A DNA stretch of 64,000 nt from Litoditis marina (lineage: Eukaryota > Nematoda > Chromadorea > Rhabditida > Rhabditidae). The DNA lies in the NCBI GenBank assembly GCA_964036275.1, contig OZ038436.1, positions 6,193,482-6,257,481 of the forward strand, in the 5' to 3' direction. Shown here piece by piece: positions 1 through 12,102 of the stretch. Under the pieces are notes generated by a model that worked only from the letters and a program-made list of their open reading frames with translations, searched no databases and had not been told where the DNA came from. Position numbers and translations under genes: made by a program. The first letter of the stretch is position 1. Each line of letters begins with the position of its first letter.

Positions 1-117
1 CTTCGCTGTATTTCTCGAAAAATAAACCATACAATTAATCAACACATAAGCAACAGTTATAATCGTTTATGTTCAGAAATCAGAATAAGTTGGGGTCCCA
101 ATATTGTTGGAGTAGAA

Positions 118-1765
118 TCATTCGAGGTGGTTGAGAGAAATCCCATTTTCCTTGGATCCAATTCGAATTCCTGAAATTGATCCGAAATCAGAGTCGGTTA
201 TGAGTCAAAATTATCCGAGAATACATAAAGTGAAAACTTATTTCCAGAGAGACATTTGACGTAGATCGAAAGTATCTGTTAAAAGAGGAAGAAAGTGAGA
301 AGTGAGGTCCAGGATTGAACTGAGGTCATACCCGTGTTGGTCAAGTGCCAGACCGGTGCCCGCAAGTAGACAGTGTTTGGGACCAGGCCGAATGATTCTG
401 TGTAGGTGCTAACTTCTACAAACTTTCTCGGCTCCCCCTGAAAAACTTATTTGACCTGAATGAAACACTGTAACGTCGCTCTGAAGATCGCGTCGTTCTG
501 AAGAGACGCAGTATGGCATTCAGAAAGCTAAAAAATAATTTACTATTCGATCAGTGATCTCCGACAAATAGGAACTCGCAGAGGCAAAGCCACTGAATTT
601 TGTGTGGACAGTGGTGGTTGAATGAATCAAAAATCGATTTAGAAATCTGACAAAAAATATTTGAGAGAACTTGGTGCGAAGATATGACGCAGAACTGAAA
701 CCGTATTGAACAATGGATAAACATATACGCGTACTCAAATGTTTCACAGGACTAACCGGTGCAACCTCAACGCAGTTATGAGCCACAGAGAAGAAGAGTT
801 CGACCGCGTGATCGAACGGTCCGTCGTCATCTGCATAGCCGTGGATCTTGAATTCGGCCGGGTGCTGATCGACGAACTTGATTTCGAAGTTCTTACTCAG
901 CTCATCGTCGAAAGACATCATGTCGTCCTTAATCACACTTTGTTACTCTAGTTGTTCCATCTAACTTTTCTGAAATGATACAAAGTTATACTATTTGCCT
1001 GAATCTAAACGTTTTTGATTTGTGTGATTTGTAGTGATAGATAAAGTTCAACTCGAAGTTCTTGTTTTATTCGTTGTCGAGACTCATATTTTTCTGCTAA
1101 ATTACATTTTCATTGGGTCAATTCACCGAACAACGTTCATCTCTGACGCGATAACAAGTTTGAAAAAAAATTTCGCTCTACTCTTCTTTTGCCCGGCTTT
1201 TGCTTTTTTTTTCCTCTTTGAATCGTATGCATTTACCTAGTTCTGCAAATTCAAGCTACACTATTGTTATTGGGTGTATATATATCCACTCTCCCATGCT
1301 TCAAATCTGATAATACATCATATGCACTTATTCTTGTTCTTCGAATGAAAATTGCTTCCTGAAAACCCCTGAAAAACTCACATCATACATTTGAACTCGG
1401 ATTGTGAAATCGCGAAAAGCCTCACAGTCCGCACGCAGAGTAGCTTCTATTGGACCCGCCATGGTGTGTACAGCAAAACAACAACATATCTGGAATATGG
1501 GACGGTTACGATAGGTTTCGTTATGTTACACTAAGTCTCGAGGTGTTGTGCCTCACGTTACATTAGATTACGTTGTACTACTTTAGTATCGAGGTTAGGG
1601 GTAAAAATGCTTGTTTGAAGAGTCGCAGATGAGGTTAACTATTGGTGAAAACACAACAGAACCAAACGCGCACCACTTACTAAAATGTAGTGTTTTGTCG
1701 TAACAAGAATTTCATATGAACATCATAGAAAAAATCGATCTTACCAATAAGATTTTGAGAACCAT
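118..1765 (-). CDS. Secreted transthyretin-like protein, gene 0
   Basis: Five exons on the minus strand: 1745-1765, 1382-1489, 757-927, 332-437, 118-170 (152 aa). All introns are GT-AG with phases 0,0,0,1, as in the paralogues. Exon 1 is MVLKILL; exon 2 completes a signal peptide (ICCCFAVHT) and carries the first mature Cys (RADC) and the strand VQMYD. Exon 3 contains HNC; exon 4 begins GEPRKFV and ends WHLTNT; exon 5 gives a longer tail (about 17 residues, ending NHLE) than in the others. The VQM[WY]D...HNC pattern resembles the V-K-L-Y-D...I-Y-H-x-C core of the nematode transthyretin-like family (inference; the N-terminal C-G-x-P part is absent). The exon 3 acceptor (GATTAAG) is weak: the better-looking TTTCAG further upstream leads to stops, so this boundary is the least certain. 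An acceptor-like TTTTCAG lies 20 nt before the ATG. It is head-to-head with gene 1. Confidence 0.75.
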
Positions 1766-1789
1766 TGCTGCAGTACTGGTGTTTTCTGA

Positions 1790-2490
1790 AAAATCTCAAT
1801 GAAGGGATACATTTCGCAAACTCTAGTTGAGATCAATAAACACTTTATTGTATTGAAAAAGCCAACCAGACAAATAAGAAAGTAGGTGTCGTTCTACAGT
1901 TGAGAACAATCACTTAGTAAATTTGTGAAAACAAAAGTCATATGTTGATCCCAACTGAGATGATGAGAAAAGAACGAAAAGACCTACTGACCGTTTTCTA
2001 ACGAATAGCTAAGAGAAATGAAGTCGCTTTCACTTCACGCACGTACAAATACTTCAAAGCTGGTATACATGTTTCTCAACGTGATTCAACCCGTTAACAG
2101 GTGAAAAACTATGGAGAGAATTTGCTCCTATCTAAAGGTGAGCAGAACTATTTTTCCGGTTTATTCTATCAGAGAAAATCGTAATAAACTTCTGGGAAAG
2201 TTGAGGGTATCCTAATCTGGATCTGATAAGTATGCCTACCATATTTTTCAACACCCAACCCTCTCTAATCGCTTTGAATCAGGGTTCGAATGATTTTGGG
2301 CGAAGCTTTTACTGAGTAGATTATTGTTACACTACCACTCAAAACACCTAGTGACACAAATATAGTTAGTTCACATAAGCAACTAAATATAAGAATTCAT
2401 TATTATCAGAAAACAACGAATGAAAAACATAACATAACTGTTGTTATTGCTGTGACCTAGAAAACAACCAACTACAGTGAATAATCGTCC
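1790..2490. other. Upstream region of gene 0, nothing recognised
   Basis: AT-rich DNA between the start of gene 0 and its upstream module. I see no long open frame, RNA gene or inverted-repeat element here. Confidence 0.5.
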
Positions 2491-2491
2491 C

Positions 2492-2592
2492 AGCCACGTA
2501 GAAAGCACTTTATTCTATTGGTATGTTCGTGATCTGAATACTTGATAGCTTTCGCGCGATTTCCAACATGCTCAAGCTGTAGCTTCCAGAAG
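2492..2592 (-). promoter_or_regulatory. Shared upstream module, gene 0 copy
   Basis: Read on the minus strand this carries the module found before every gene of the cluster: GAGCATGTTGGAA, then CGCGAAAGCTATCAAGTAT, then AAAGTGCTTTCTACGTGGC. It lies about 730 bp upstream of the gene 0 start codon and is more diverged than the copies at genes 1-4. A promoter or enhancer role is inferred only from its repeated position. Confidence 0.6.
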
Positions 2593-2925
2593 TATGTGGA
2601 AGAAGAAGTTAAGTTAACTGTTGTGTAAAATATTTCCTACCGCTTCTTCACACAACTGGATATTTTTTCAGATTCGAAAATTTGAGATTGTGGGAAAATG
2701 GTCTTTTAGCGTTCTAGTGGCGGGTTTCCTTTTATTCCATTTCAAATATGTGCACCTAGGTGTTTTACGTATACACTATAGTTACTGCTCAGAGTTTCGT
2801 TTGATGGGTTGTACACCGTAGTTTTGTTGTAATCCGCTGTTACTAGTTTGATTTCAGTGCCTTTATAGGTGAAGCTGAACTTCACCCTATTTGGCTTACT
2901 AAACTACAACAAAGTCTATTAAATA

Positions 2926-3135
2926 GTGTTTTATATACAACTTTGCATGAAACACGGCGAGTCACGGCCCCAATATGTTCTAAACAGCAATTGCTCTAGC
3001 ATTTTTGAAACCCCGCAAAAGCGATTGAGTATTCAGATCACAACATATGAACAACAAAAAGTGCTTCCAGCGTGGCATCCCATGTGGTTGTGCCTTTTCA
3101 TCAGGAACAGTGATAACTTTATTTCTTCACACTAA
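2926..3135 (+). promoter_or_regulatory. Orphan copy of the upstream module (type B)
   Basis: Contains CCCCGCAAAAGCGATTGAGT and TGCTTCCAGCGTGGCATCCC, followed by TGTGCCTTTTCATC. The downstream part matches the extra copies at about 10375-10500 and 15955-16090 rather than the gene-proximal copies. It is in the intergenic space of the head-to-head pair gene 0/gene 1, oriented towards gene 1. A short open frame crosses it but has no features of a protein. Confidence 0.55.
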
Positions 3136-3337
3136 AGTTTACCGACGATACATAACAAAATGCATAGATTCATTATATCATTAAATATATTGCCTACTTA
3201 TTCAATCAACGGAAACCAGGTCAAATACAACTAGATGAACAGAACTAGATTAAATAAGATGAAATTAACTGAAATTGACAGGTAAATTATTGAAGGAACT
3301 AGGATCAACAACATACTGTCTATGAAAGATCACTGAG

Positions 3338-4030
3338 GCCGTATGCATGAAAGATCCCGGGCCGGGTTGGGATGTCATCCCGGGCTCGATTTGTCCCGGG
3401 ATGGCCACCCCGCTATGCACTAAGCATCCCGCCCGGGCTCATATCCCGGGCGGGATGCAAATTTCATCCCGAGCTCAAGAGGTCGGGTTCGGGCCAAATA
3501 ACATGGTTTTTTATTGTAATTGACCTATTTTTTTGAACGTTATATTTGTCAAAAGCTCATTTATGAAATTAGTAAGCCAAGTAGTTTCCGTAAACATAAA
3601 ATTTGGTTCATATGGACGAGGTTTGAAAAATAGTATTATTTATCAAAAATGTGTCACTTCAAAGTCTACTCTATTAACTCTAATACGGTTTTTATACCTT
3701 CAATTAGTCAATTTTCGTAAAACATTCAATTCTTCGTAAAGCACAAAAACATCGGATATCAATGTTGTTTTCAATAAAATAGCAGAGTAATACTATACGA
3801 ATAACTTAATGTGTTTTTTATAATCAAAAGGAACATCATTTGCTATTTTTTTGAACACCTAGAAGCTAACAAAAGTGCATTGTTTACATGAAAATCGCCT
3901 ATCCCGACCTCATCCCGCCGGGATCTAACCCAACCCGGCCGGGGTGCCTTTGCATACCAGTTATCCCAACCCGAGACGGGCTCGGGTTACATCCCGGCGG
4001 GCTCACATCCCGGCTAGGGATGTTCATGCA
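3338..4030. mobile_element. GC-rich inverted-repeat element (MITE-like)
   Basis: Two GC-rich ends (about 3340-3500 and 3895-4030) flank an AT-rich centre. The ends contain many CCCGGG and CATCCCG...CGGGATG palindromes. The outer ends are inverted: ATGCATGAAAGATCCC on the left, and ATGCATGAACATCCC when the right end is read on the other strand. There is no coding capacity, so this looks like a non-autonomous DNA transposon of about 690 bp. The family is not recognised. The isolated palindrome at 8124-8138 has the same core. Confidence 0.6.
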
Positions 4031-4424
4031 TGCCGCCTGGTCGAACCCTCATCAGGGAATGAGCCACAATGTTGGTTGGCCACTGCACCGGCGATGGTGA
4101 ATCGTTTTACATTGTCGTTGCCTAAGGTTCATACGGAACATTGGCCGTATATTAAGCTCAAAGGGCTGGATAAGTTTTTATTTTCATTTAGCAAAACTAA
4201 ACGCGTTCTTCAGTCTACCCAGTCGATTGTTTGAACTAGAGTGCTTGTGTAGAACTGGTCAACCGACGCGTGGTTGAAACAGAAAAAAAACATAGTGTAA
4301 CTGTCGTAATCTTCATCTGGACTTGTAATTTCGCTCAAATAGCTCACTCCGATGTTTGATCTCACAAAATACGACCGCCAAAAAAACGAAAGAGGGGGCT
4401 GCTCTGTAATGTGGCTGTTAGCTA

Positions 4425-4515
4425 CGTGGGTCCTTTCACGAGAAAGGTGTGCAAACCATTGAAACTTCCGTATGCACTTGAAAATAGGTGTGTAACTCCA
4501 AATACTAAGCTGCTG
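4425..4515 (+). repeat. Upstream block I before gene 1
   Basis: Diverged copy of a block (CACGAGAAAGGTGTGCAAAC...ACTTCCGTATGC...AATACTAAGCTGCT) that also precedes genes 2 and 3, at about 9256, 9590, 11345, 15125 and 21175. It always lies a few hundred bases before the upstream module. Confidence 0.6.
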
Positions 4516-4649
4516 GTTCCATTCCTAATTTTTTAAACTGTGCACAGGTCGAGTTTTGCTGGACAATGTTTTGGTAAACCGAGAACTGAGAATTTTCTCT
4601 CTAAAAGCACAAATTTCTTCACATTTGGCTACGTTCCCAATATATTCTC

Positions 4650-4830
4650 AAACGATGCAGCTTGAACATTTTTGGAACCGCGCAAGAGCTATCACATATT
4701 CACATCTAACATTCGAACAAATTAAAGTGCTTCCAACGCGGCATTCCACTCGCGTGAAAGCAGGGGAGAGACGCTCTTCCAGTAGTTGTGTCATCTCACA
4801 GACGGCGCGGTTCCAGTCTCTTCTTTTCCC
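4650..4830 (+). promoter_or_regulatory. Shared upstream module, gene 1 copy
   Basis: Carries GAACCGCGCAAGAGCTATCA, TGCTTCCAACGCGGCATTCC and then ACGCTCTTCCAGTAGTTGTG. It ends about 170-260 bp before the gene 1 start codon, in the orientation of the gene. Confidence 0.65.
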
Positions 4831-5000
4831 TGTTCAAACGTTTTTGAATAATAAAGAGCCTTTGTTGCTGTCTATGTTTTCTCAGATGTAGAATTTATAT
4901 TAACAAGGTGGTCTACCGCCGTTATGTTCTCGAATTCTCTAGTGAAAAACACTACTGTACATGTTAATTGTTTTTTTAGGAAAAAACCGGTACTGCAGAA

Positions 5001-7642
5001 ATGCTCCGTGGAGTGTTGTTGGTGAGATTTTCTCTTTCATGGTAATGTTATATAAATGCTAGTAAAAACAGGGACGCTAGTGATCTGATACTTGGATTTC
5101 TGACTAGGATTGCTTGAACCTTTTTTGTGTTAGATACTGACTTCATATACCTCATATTACACCTCATGTAGGTGAAATAGTGCAGAAAAAGGAGACCCAT
5201 AATAGACTGATGATGCCGCGATGTTTGAGCATTTGTATTCTGAATGCGTACTACCTGAGTGCGCAAATCTGTTGTATTCTATTGTGTACACTCACGCTAG
5301 CCACGGTGGTGGAGTAAAGACGGGTACATAATATACTAGAAAAAGGTTAATCGAGACTCAGTTAATAGCCGACGGGTGCGGTTTACAAAGTACGCGGTTT
5401 TTCGTTGCTCCAACTTCACAACCGTATTGAAATAATCAGTTCGCTCTCACCAACGTTCTTCGTGTTTTAGATGAGCTGTTGCCTGGGTGCCGTTATTGGA
5501 ACCCTCACCTTGATCACTGCTCACTTGAGTGTAAAGTGTTCCGCTCATAACAGCTCGATTATCCGGGTTCAAATGTGGGAGGTGAGTTTTTCCACACAAG
5601 GAAAAATGGAAGTTTGGGATCTTATGGATGTCAAACCTAGGTTTTGATCTGATCCATACCGAGAGGAATCCAAATTGCGTCAAAACTTACCCCGACATAT
5701 ACAAAAAATCGTTGACCTCACAAAATTACAAAAGCATTTAAAGTTTGAATACGAGATACACAGCAGAGTTTTTTCATAATTTACTCATTTCATAGGTCAA
5801 GCTATTCTTCGGCTGGAACATTGATATAACTTTTTCGAATAGGGAAAAGGGAAAACAGCGATAGAACATTCCAGGGAAAACAATTCTCATTCCATAGCTC
5901 AAAATGTAATTTTAAGAAAATTGTGATGATGATCTGCATTAACTAAACCGAAAGCAGGTTTACGATCCAGACGTCGCGTAGCTCGAAACCTTTGTTATCT
6001 CGAACTTTTCTAACTCCTCAATTATCCAGGAAGATTCATGGGCGCCAGACGAGCCGATCGGAGAGAAGAAAGAGTTCGGAGTGTTCGGTTATAGAACATT
6101 TCAAGTTCAAGGATCTCTAGACGTCGATTTTTTCTTTGATTCAGACGTCGATATCAAATTCTCTGTGACTCACAACTGTGTTGAAGTTGCACCGGTTAGT
6201 TACAATCAAGTCCGCATTTCAGAATATACCGACATGTTGATGATATCAACGATATTATCATACTATGTTATATGTATAGGGAGACGGGTTTTTGCTTGCA
6301 AAACAGGATCTGTCAATACGTTCCAAACGTATTGTAGTGTATAACAACTGAACTTCGAATCCTATTTGGTCCGAACATCAGATTCACCTCTCTACACGAC
6401 TTGCCTTTGGATTTTGCCGGATCTTGTAATGATTAACTTCCATAAACGAGAGCGGTAACTGGTTTTCGTCACCACAAAGACCATCAGGAATTTAGATAAA
6501 ATCTTTCCGGGCAAGGTCTGTTGAGGCACACCTAGGTTACACGTGAAACTGAGTTTACAGGGGGAGCCTAGAGGATGGGTGACGACTTCCACTTCTCCAA
6601 TCTCAGTTCATTGGAACGGTCGTCCAAAACATCTCTACCCACCTATCTGGCATCTGACTAACACAGGTGGGAGCTATCGGCATTGTTGTTCGAGTGCAGT
6701 TCCATTACCAAGACGTTTAATGCTCTACAAACCGCATTTGAATGTTCCAAGTGCACTCTGAGAAGAGAGAAGAAATGTTTTTAAGAGCTAACTGAGGCTA
6801 CTACAAAGATGTAGATATTGATTTCTTGGCAATTTCAGGAATTATCTACGGAGACAAGAAGTAGAGATTATTCTTCTTCGCCGCCGTCATTGTTAAAAAG
6901 CTTGGAAACCCCGAGTTACTTCACTAAATAACAATAAACCATTCATAGTACTGTGAATTTGTAAAATGAGAAAGTTTTCATTGACCTACTCATCTAGATC
7001 GACAAAACTGAAAAACTCGGTTGAACTGATGCAAGAGCCTGGGTGTTTCACGTGTACACTGTAGTTATTGCTCAATTTTTTGCTTGATTATAAGGTTCAA
7101 CTCATAACCAAAGTAAAATCGTTAACATTGAAGCATGTTGTTGAACCATTTGTAAGTGTAGACTTACGGTGACTCTATTCTCTGTTTGAAACCGCTGTGC
7201 TTAGAAAATGATTTTGATTCAATTAAGCAAAGTTCTGAATTATCAGTTTATTCGATTTAATCAACTGCTACAACTATATGAGGTTCCCAAAACCTCATTG
7301 AGATGTTGAAATGGTCCAGAAATGACAGAAACTGCACTATCATGCTAGGATGAATTTTCAGTGGCGTGTCTCGAAAAATTTAAATGATGAGCCGTTTTCA
7401 CGTACATTCCTACCATGCACTTCCGTCTCGCGTCTCATCGAACATACGCTATTTCTTTGCTTTGTGAGAGGACCTCGAGTGAGAAGAAACTATTGGGATG
7501 TTCTAGTTCGATTAAATTGATCACACTAACACGATACATACATTTGACCCGCAAAGCTTTCGCAACAACAAATTTTTAAGTTTTTATTTTCAACTTTTTT
7601 TTTGTAATTTCAGGTATCACTAACGAAGACGAAGATAGTTAG
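5001..7642 (+). CDS. Secreted transthyretin-like protein, gene 1
   Basis: Exons 5001-5021, 5471-5581, 6030-6194, 6561-6666 and one of two possible last exons. The proximal one, 6839-6864, gives tail GIIYGDKK (142 aa) after an intron of 172 bp. The distal one, 7614-7642, gives tail GITNEDEDS (143 aa) and is collinear with the last exon and 3' flank of gene 3. Signal peptide MLRGVLL-MSCCLGA; mature Cys in VKC and HNC; sequon HNSS. Exon 3 starts EDSWAPDE and has FSVTHNC; exon 4 starts GEPRGWV and ends WHLTNT. Intron phases are 0,0,0,1. An acceptor TTTTTTTAG ends at 4979, 21 nt before the ATG. An AATAAA lies 69 bp after the proximal stop. Family call by motif, as for gene 0. Confidence 0.8.
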
Positions 7643-7649
7643 TTAGAAT

Positions 7650-8390
7650 GTATCTTCACCATCTCCAATTTAAACAACATGTAGATTGCAAATTATCTCG
7701 TTTCATAAACATTTACGAATGCGAACATTGTACATGTTCTACACTGAAGGGAATTTGTCAATGATCACAAGAACGTTTCGGAGAAATATACGGAACAGTA
7801 TGTGACGAATTCATTCCAAGCATTGGATTTATTTTGTGTGCCCAAATACCCGGTTAAGCTATTTAAGCAATATTCGAGTAGCGTTCTAGAGTCTTACTCG
7901 GTCGACTGAATTCGGACTAGTGTGAAACTTTCAAACCTACCCCTACCCGTCTATAGCAGGAGAATGATGCCGTCGATCTACATCAGAATGTGTCTAACAA
8001 AATGTTGCCGTTCACAAACACGACGACACACAAACGGAGAGGTCTGAGTACGCATGCTAGAAGATCCCGTCCCCTTCATCCCCTCCTGCGTCTCTCGTTC
8101 TGCCGCACTATTGTTGTCTCTCACATCCCGGCGGGATGTAAGAGCAGAGAAATAGCGTATGTTATAAGAGACGCGGAATGGGATGAAGCTACCGAGATCT
8201 TCTAACATAAGAACTCTGAGGTCTTGATTTGGCTGTTACCTCCGTGCGCTTACAAGTGTCATTATTGGGGGTGGATGATGATTTTATCTTGAAGTTAGAG
8301 AGTGAGAAATAGAGAAGTATGCAGAACATGCTCCATGAAAAAATAGTATCATACTGATCAATGAGAAATACACGATTATTGATAGCGTAA
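7650..8390. other. Downstream flank of gene 1
   Basis: About 150 bp after the distal stop is alignable with the 3' flank of gene 3 (for example the ACATTGTACATGTT region). A perfect palindrome CATCCCGGCGGGATG sits at 8124-8138. No gene is recognised. Confidence 0.5.
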
Positions 8391-9246
8391 GGCTGTCTTC
8401 AGACTTTTTGTGCGATACAAGATACAGATACACGATTCATTTTCGAATTATTTGTATCGTCTCATTTTGTATCCGTATTTTGGCGCCAACGTATCAGAAA
8501 AGTATGAACGTTCCAGGATACATTTTTTCGATTTTGTTAGTTTCAAATTCAGAAGTAACTTTTAACAATACCTTCTTATTCGCGTGGACAACCACTCCCA
8601 ATCCCAAAAATTTATCTTCATGCACAAAAGTTGAAATTTTTTGTCGCGTCGCGTCGCGTGCTGCGCACGCGCTTGACCCCAAGTTCGTACCAAGCTCGCA
8701 TCTGACTTCAGAATGATCAATTTCCTCAGGTTCCCAAGTTTTATTGAATTCTACGGGTTTTTTTGTCGCGGCGCGTGCGTGATATAAAATTGATATCCAC
8801 ATTCGCAATCTCCATGATCGATAATCACAGTTCACAAATTTGACCCAAATCTGCATATTTTCTCATTTTGACGCGTCGCGTGCGCGCGTCGCGTGCGCGC
8901 GTCGCGCGCGAAAAAGATTTTTTTTTGTGGATACCAATCTGTTTTGTGTGGGGGAACATTCTATCAATTGGAAAAATTTCACAAAAATCACTTTTATAAT
9001 CCGAAAACCTAGATGTATCCACAATATGAGTGAAGTGTAGAATGCCGGCCGCAATCTTCAAAAAAAGTGTATCGTCGATTCAAAATGATGTATCTGACGC
9101 CGAGATACTGTAGAAAAAGTATGAACACGAAAGATACATCGCGTGACGCATGTATCTGCCGCCGCTACAAAAGTGCAATCAATACACATGATTAGAGCGC
9201 GCATGTATCGTGTATCTTGTATCGCACAAAAAGTCTGAAGACAGCC
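8391..9246. mobile_element. PIF/Harbinger-like non-autonomous element
   Basis: The terminal inverted repeats are identical for 36 bp, starting GGCTGTCTTCAGACTTTTTG. They are flanked by TAA on both sides (8388-8390 and 9247-9249), consistent with a 3-bp TWA target duplication. The element is 856 bp with no transposase frame. The interior is striking for CG-rich runs such as GTCGCGTGCGCGCG near 8870-8910. Assignment to PIF/Harbinger rests only on the duplication size and sequence and the GG start. Confidence 0.75.
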
Positions 9247-9255
9247 TAAACCGAA

Positions 9256-9355
9256 ACACTTCCCATCTACGAAAAGTGTGCGTGGATCATCAAAATTTCG
9301 GTATGTACGTGAAACCGTTTGAGTTACACTAAATACTGAGCAGCTCGTCGTACTT
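9256..9355 (+). repeat. Upstream block I, isolated copy
   Basis: Contains CATCTACGAAAAGTGTGCG and AAATACTGAGCAGCTC, matching the block before genes 1-3. It directly abuts the right end of the 8391-9246 transposon, so the transposon landed beside or inside an older copy of the block. Confidence 0.5.
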
Positions 9356-9849
9356 TTTTGAGCATGTCGGATTTCTCGATTTCCGAATTCATGCTGGACA
9401 ATGTTTTCAAAAACCGAGTATGGATCTGTCCGAAATTTTGGTCCGAGTATGAATTTGTCCGGAATTTTGGTCTATCTCCCTTAAAAGTCAGCAACGGAGT
9501 ATTTTTTGAAACACTATCAATAAGAAGAATGAGATAGTTATCAATGAAAAACACAATTCTTCACAGCGTGAACCGACCCTAATAACTTCCCCTCTACGAA
9601 TAGAAAGTGCAAACCATCGAAACTTTGGTATGCACGTGAATAGGTGAGTTACTCCAGATACTGAGCTGTTGCTCACATTTCCAGTTCTTTGAGTCGTGCA
9701 CATGTCAAATGTTTCGAGTTTCGAACTCATACTGAGTCTGAAAGATCGGAATTCATCACATTTGGCTATCTCCCCCCACTCCCACATTGTTTCAGTGAAT
9801 TTTCTATACAATTCCGTAACGGCCATAGTTTTCAATTTATGTTCGAAAT

Positions 9850-10060
9850 ATGCAGTTTGAACATGGTGGAAACCACTTCAGGAACATGGTGGAAACCACT
9901 TTAGATTGAACATGGTGGAAACCACTTTGAAGCCATCAAGTATTCATATCAAACATTCGGACAGAATACAAGGCTTCCAACGTGGCATCCCACTTCCGTA
10001 AAAACAGGGGATAGGCTTTCTTCCAGTAGTTGGGTCTTTAGGTTTTTTAGCGGTTCAGAG
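9850..10060 (+). promoter_or_regulatory. Upstream module with triplicated 5' half
   Basis: The element GAACATGGTGGAAACCACTT occurs three times in a row, then ATCAAGTATTCATATC and CTTCCAACGTGGCATCCCAC. It belongs to copy A; the equivalent in copy B is at 15425-15640. It is about 2.1 kb upstream of gene 2. Confidence 0.6.
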
Positions 10061-10374
10061 ATTGACGGGGAAATAATGGTGTCTGACGTCCATTGAGGGC
10101 AACATCTCATAACTGTGGCAAGAATTAGGTGTGCTCAGAGTTTCTTCGATATTATATTATCAAACTCGAAACCATGTTTCAGTGTTTCAGATACTCTTTC
10201 TAACTGAAGGATTGTAGACATACAATCATGTTGTATTTTGTTCTAAACAGCTGTGTTCGAGTTATGTGAAGTTGTTTCTTTCATTATTATACTACCACGA
10301 AATTCGAAAGTTTGTTTTCTACAGAACTTGCCACGAAGCTCTTAACAGCGAGCCACGTATTGGATATATTAAAA

Positions 10375-10500
10375 CAGCGACCGCTCGAAAATGTTCGAAA
10401 CCCCGCAAAATCAATCAAGTATTCACATCGAAATGAACAGAGCAATATGCTTCCAACGTGGCATGAAAGGCTGTGCTTTTTCACAAACAAATGGTGATTA
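10375..10500 (+). promoter_or_regulatory. Upstream module type B, copy A
   Basis: Contains CCCCGCAAAATCAATCAAGT and TGCTTCCAACGTGGCATG followed by GGCTGTGCTTTTTCAC. It is closely matched at 15955-16090 and, more distantly, at 2926-3135. Confidence 0.6.
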
Positions 10501-11634
10501 TGATATGTATTTTACAGAAATATGTGTACATTACAAAAACTAAATCCATTGATTCATCACGGAGAAACATTGTGAAAACAAAGTCAATATGAAGAAACAA
10601 TATCGGTCGGCTCCTATTCTATTTGAATCTCAAAATATAGCTGATTGAACAGTCAACTGTGTGAGCACAAAGTTGAAGAATGATTAAAATGAGTTGACGT
10701 TTGTGAAGACTAAAAATTGCGGCGGCGTTTAGGTCGTACCCAGATACGCACCAATACCAGAACATTCAATGCGTCAGGCCGCCAAATTTGCGCAATTGGG
10801 GTGTCGACCAGACGGTTGGAAGAAACAATGAGAATAACAAGTTGGAAACAAAAAGTAGTGAATGTACCAGTTTTTTTCAGAGATTTTAGTAAACATACAA
10901 CTCAATTATATTCAGAGTATCATTAATGGAAGACGTTTTTCATTGATTCGACCTAAATTCTGTTTTTTGTGATTGAGGACACAGAACAGGTAACAGACTG
11001 TAATGGGGTCATGAGGAACGATCCCGGTATTTCGTAATCTTGGACAGCCGGGTGGGCTAATTGAGCGAAAACCTAAATAGCGTTTCACAGACCACTCAAT
11101 CGGAAAAAATATATATTTATCGTAGCCAAAATCAAAATATATTTCATGAAATTTTGCTCAAACAGCTCACTCGACTCATTGAGCCAACAAAATACGAAAC
11201 TTATACAGATGTTGTTTTTGTATCAGATTATGATGTGGTTTGACCGATGAGTAGAACAGTTAGGAAGGGGAAATTGAACAGAGCATACAAGATGAAGTTC
11301 AATGATAACTTTCCTAACCTTCACAGCGTGAAGCGACTCTGTTTGCTTTTTCTCTACGAGTAGAGTGTGCAACTAATCAAAACTTCCGTATGTTTGTGAA
11401 ATAGTGGGAGACACTTTGAATACCATGCTGTTTCTATTCCATTTCTATTTTCGTGAGCTGTGGCTATGAAGTTTTTTCCAACTCGTCGAACCCATGTTGG
11501 AGGTTTTTGAAAACCGAGATTAGATCGATCAGAGAAATATAATTTCACACATCCGGTCACCCCCCCCCCTTGTCGTTGTTGTAAAACTTTCTCTACGATT
11601 TCTCAACAGCTACGTTTTCAATATGCGCTCAAAT

Positions 11635-11790
11635 GCAGTTCGAACATGGTTGGAACCGCGCAAAAGCTATCAAGTATTCACATCAAACATTCGAGCGAAA
11701 TAAAGTGCTTCCAACGCGGCATCCCACTTACGTATAAGCAGGGAAGAGACGCTTTTCCCGTAGTTGTGTCACCTTACAAACTGTGCGGTT
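11635..11790 (+). promoter_or_regulatory. Shared upstream module, gene 2 copy
   Basis: Starts GTTCGAACATGGTTGGAACC, then GCGCAAAAGCTATCAAGTAT and TGCTTCCAACGCGGCATCCC, ending near GTAGTTGTGTCACC. It lies about 310-470 bp before the gene 2 ATG in the same orientation. Upstream block I is at 11345-11430. Confidence 0.7.
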
Positions 11791-12102
11791 TCGCTCTTCT
11801 TTTTATCTCTTTTCTCTCCGACCTTTTTCTCCTAAAAAAAGTCAAGCCTTTTGAAAAAAAGTCAAGCCTTTTCAGATTGACCTGTTTGTATTCAAATAAC
11901 CTAGAATAAAATAGAATCGAATCAAACAAAAATTTACTTAGCAAAAGGTTCTCGTGTGTTTCCACTGCTACAGTGTCTACCAGTACTCTGGTAAGACTTA
12001 AACGAGACATCGAACATCTTCCTCCAACATTCGTAAACTGACAACACAGAGCACAGTGTATGTTAACTTTGGCAATTTCCAGAGAACACCGGTAGTGCAG
12101 CA

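Noticed and set aside
8640..8910. CpG-island-like GC-rich stretch as a promoter
   Set aside because: It lies within a transposon with defined ends, and nematode promoters are not marked this way.
9850..9930. CRISPR-like short direct repeats
   Set aside because: Three adjacent copies without spacers in a eukaryotic intergenic region; a short tandem expansion.
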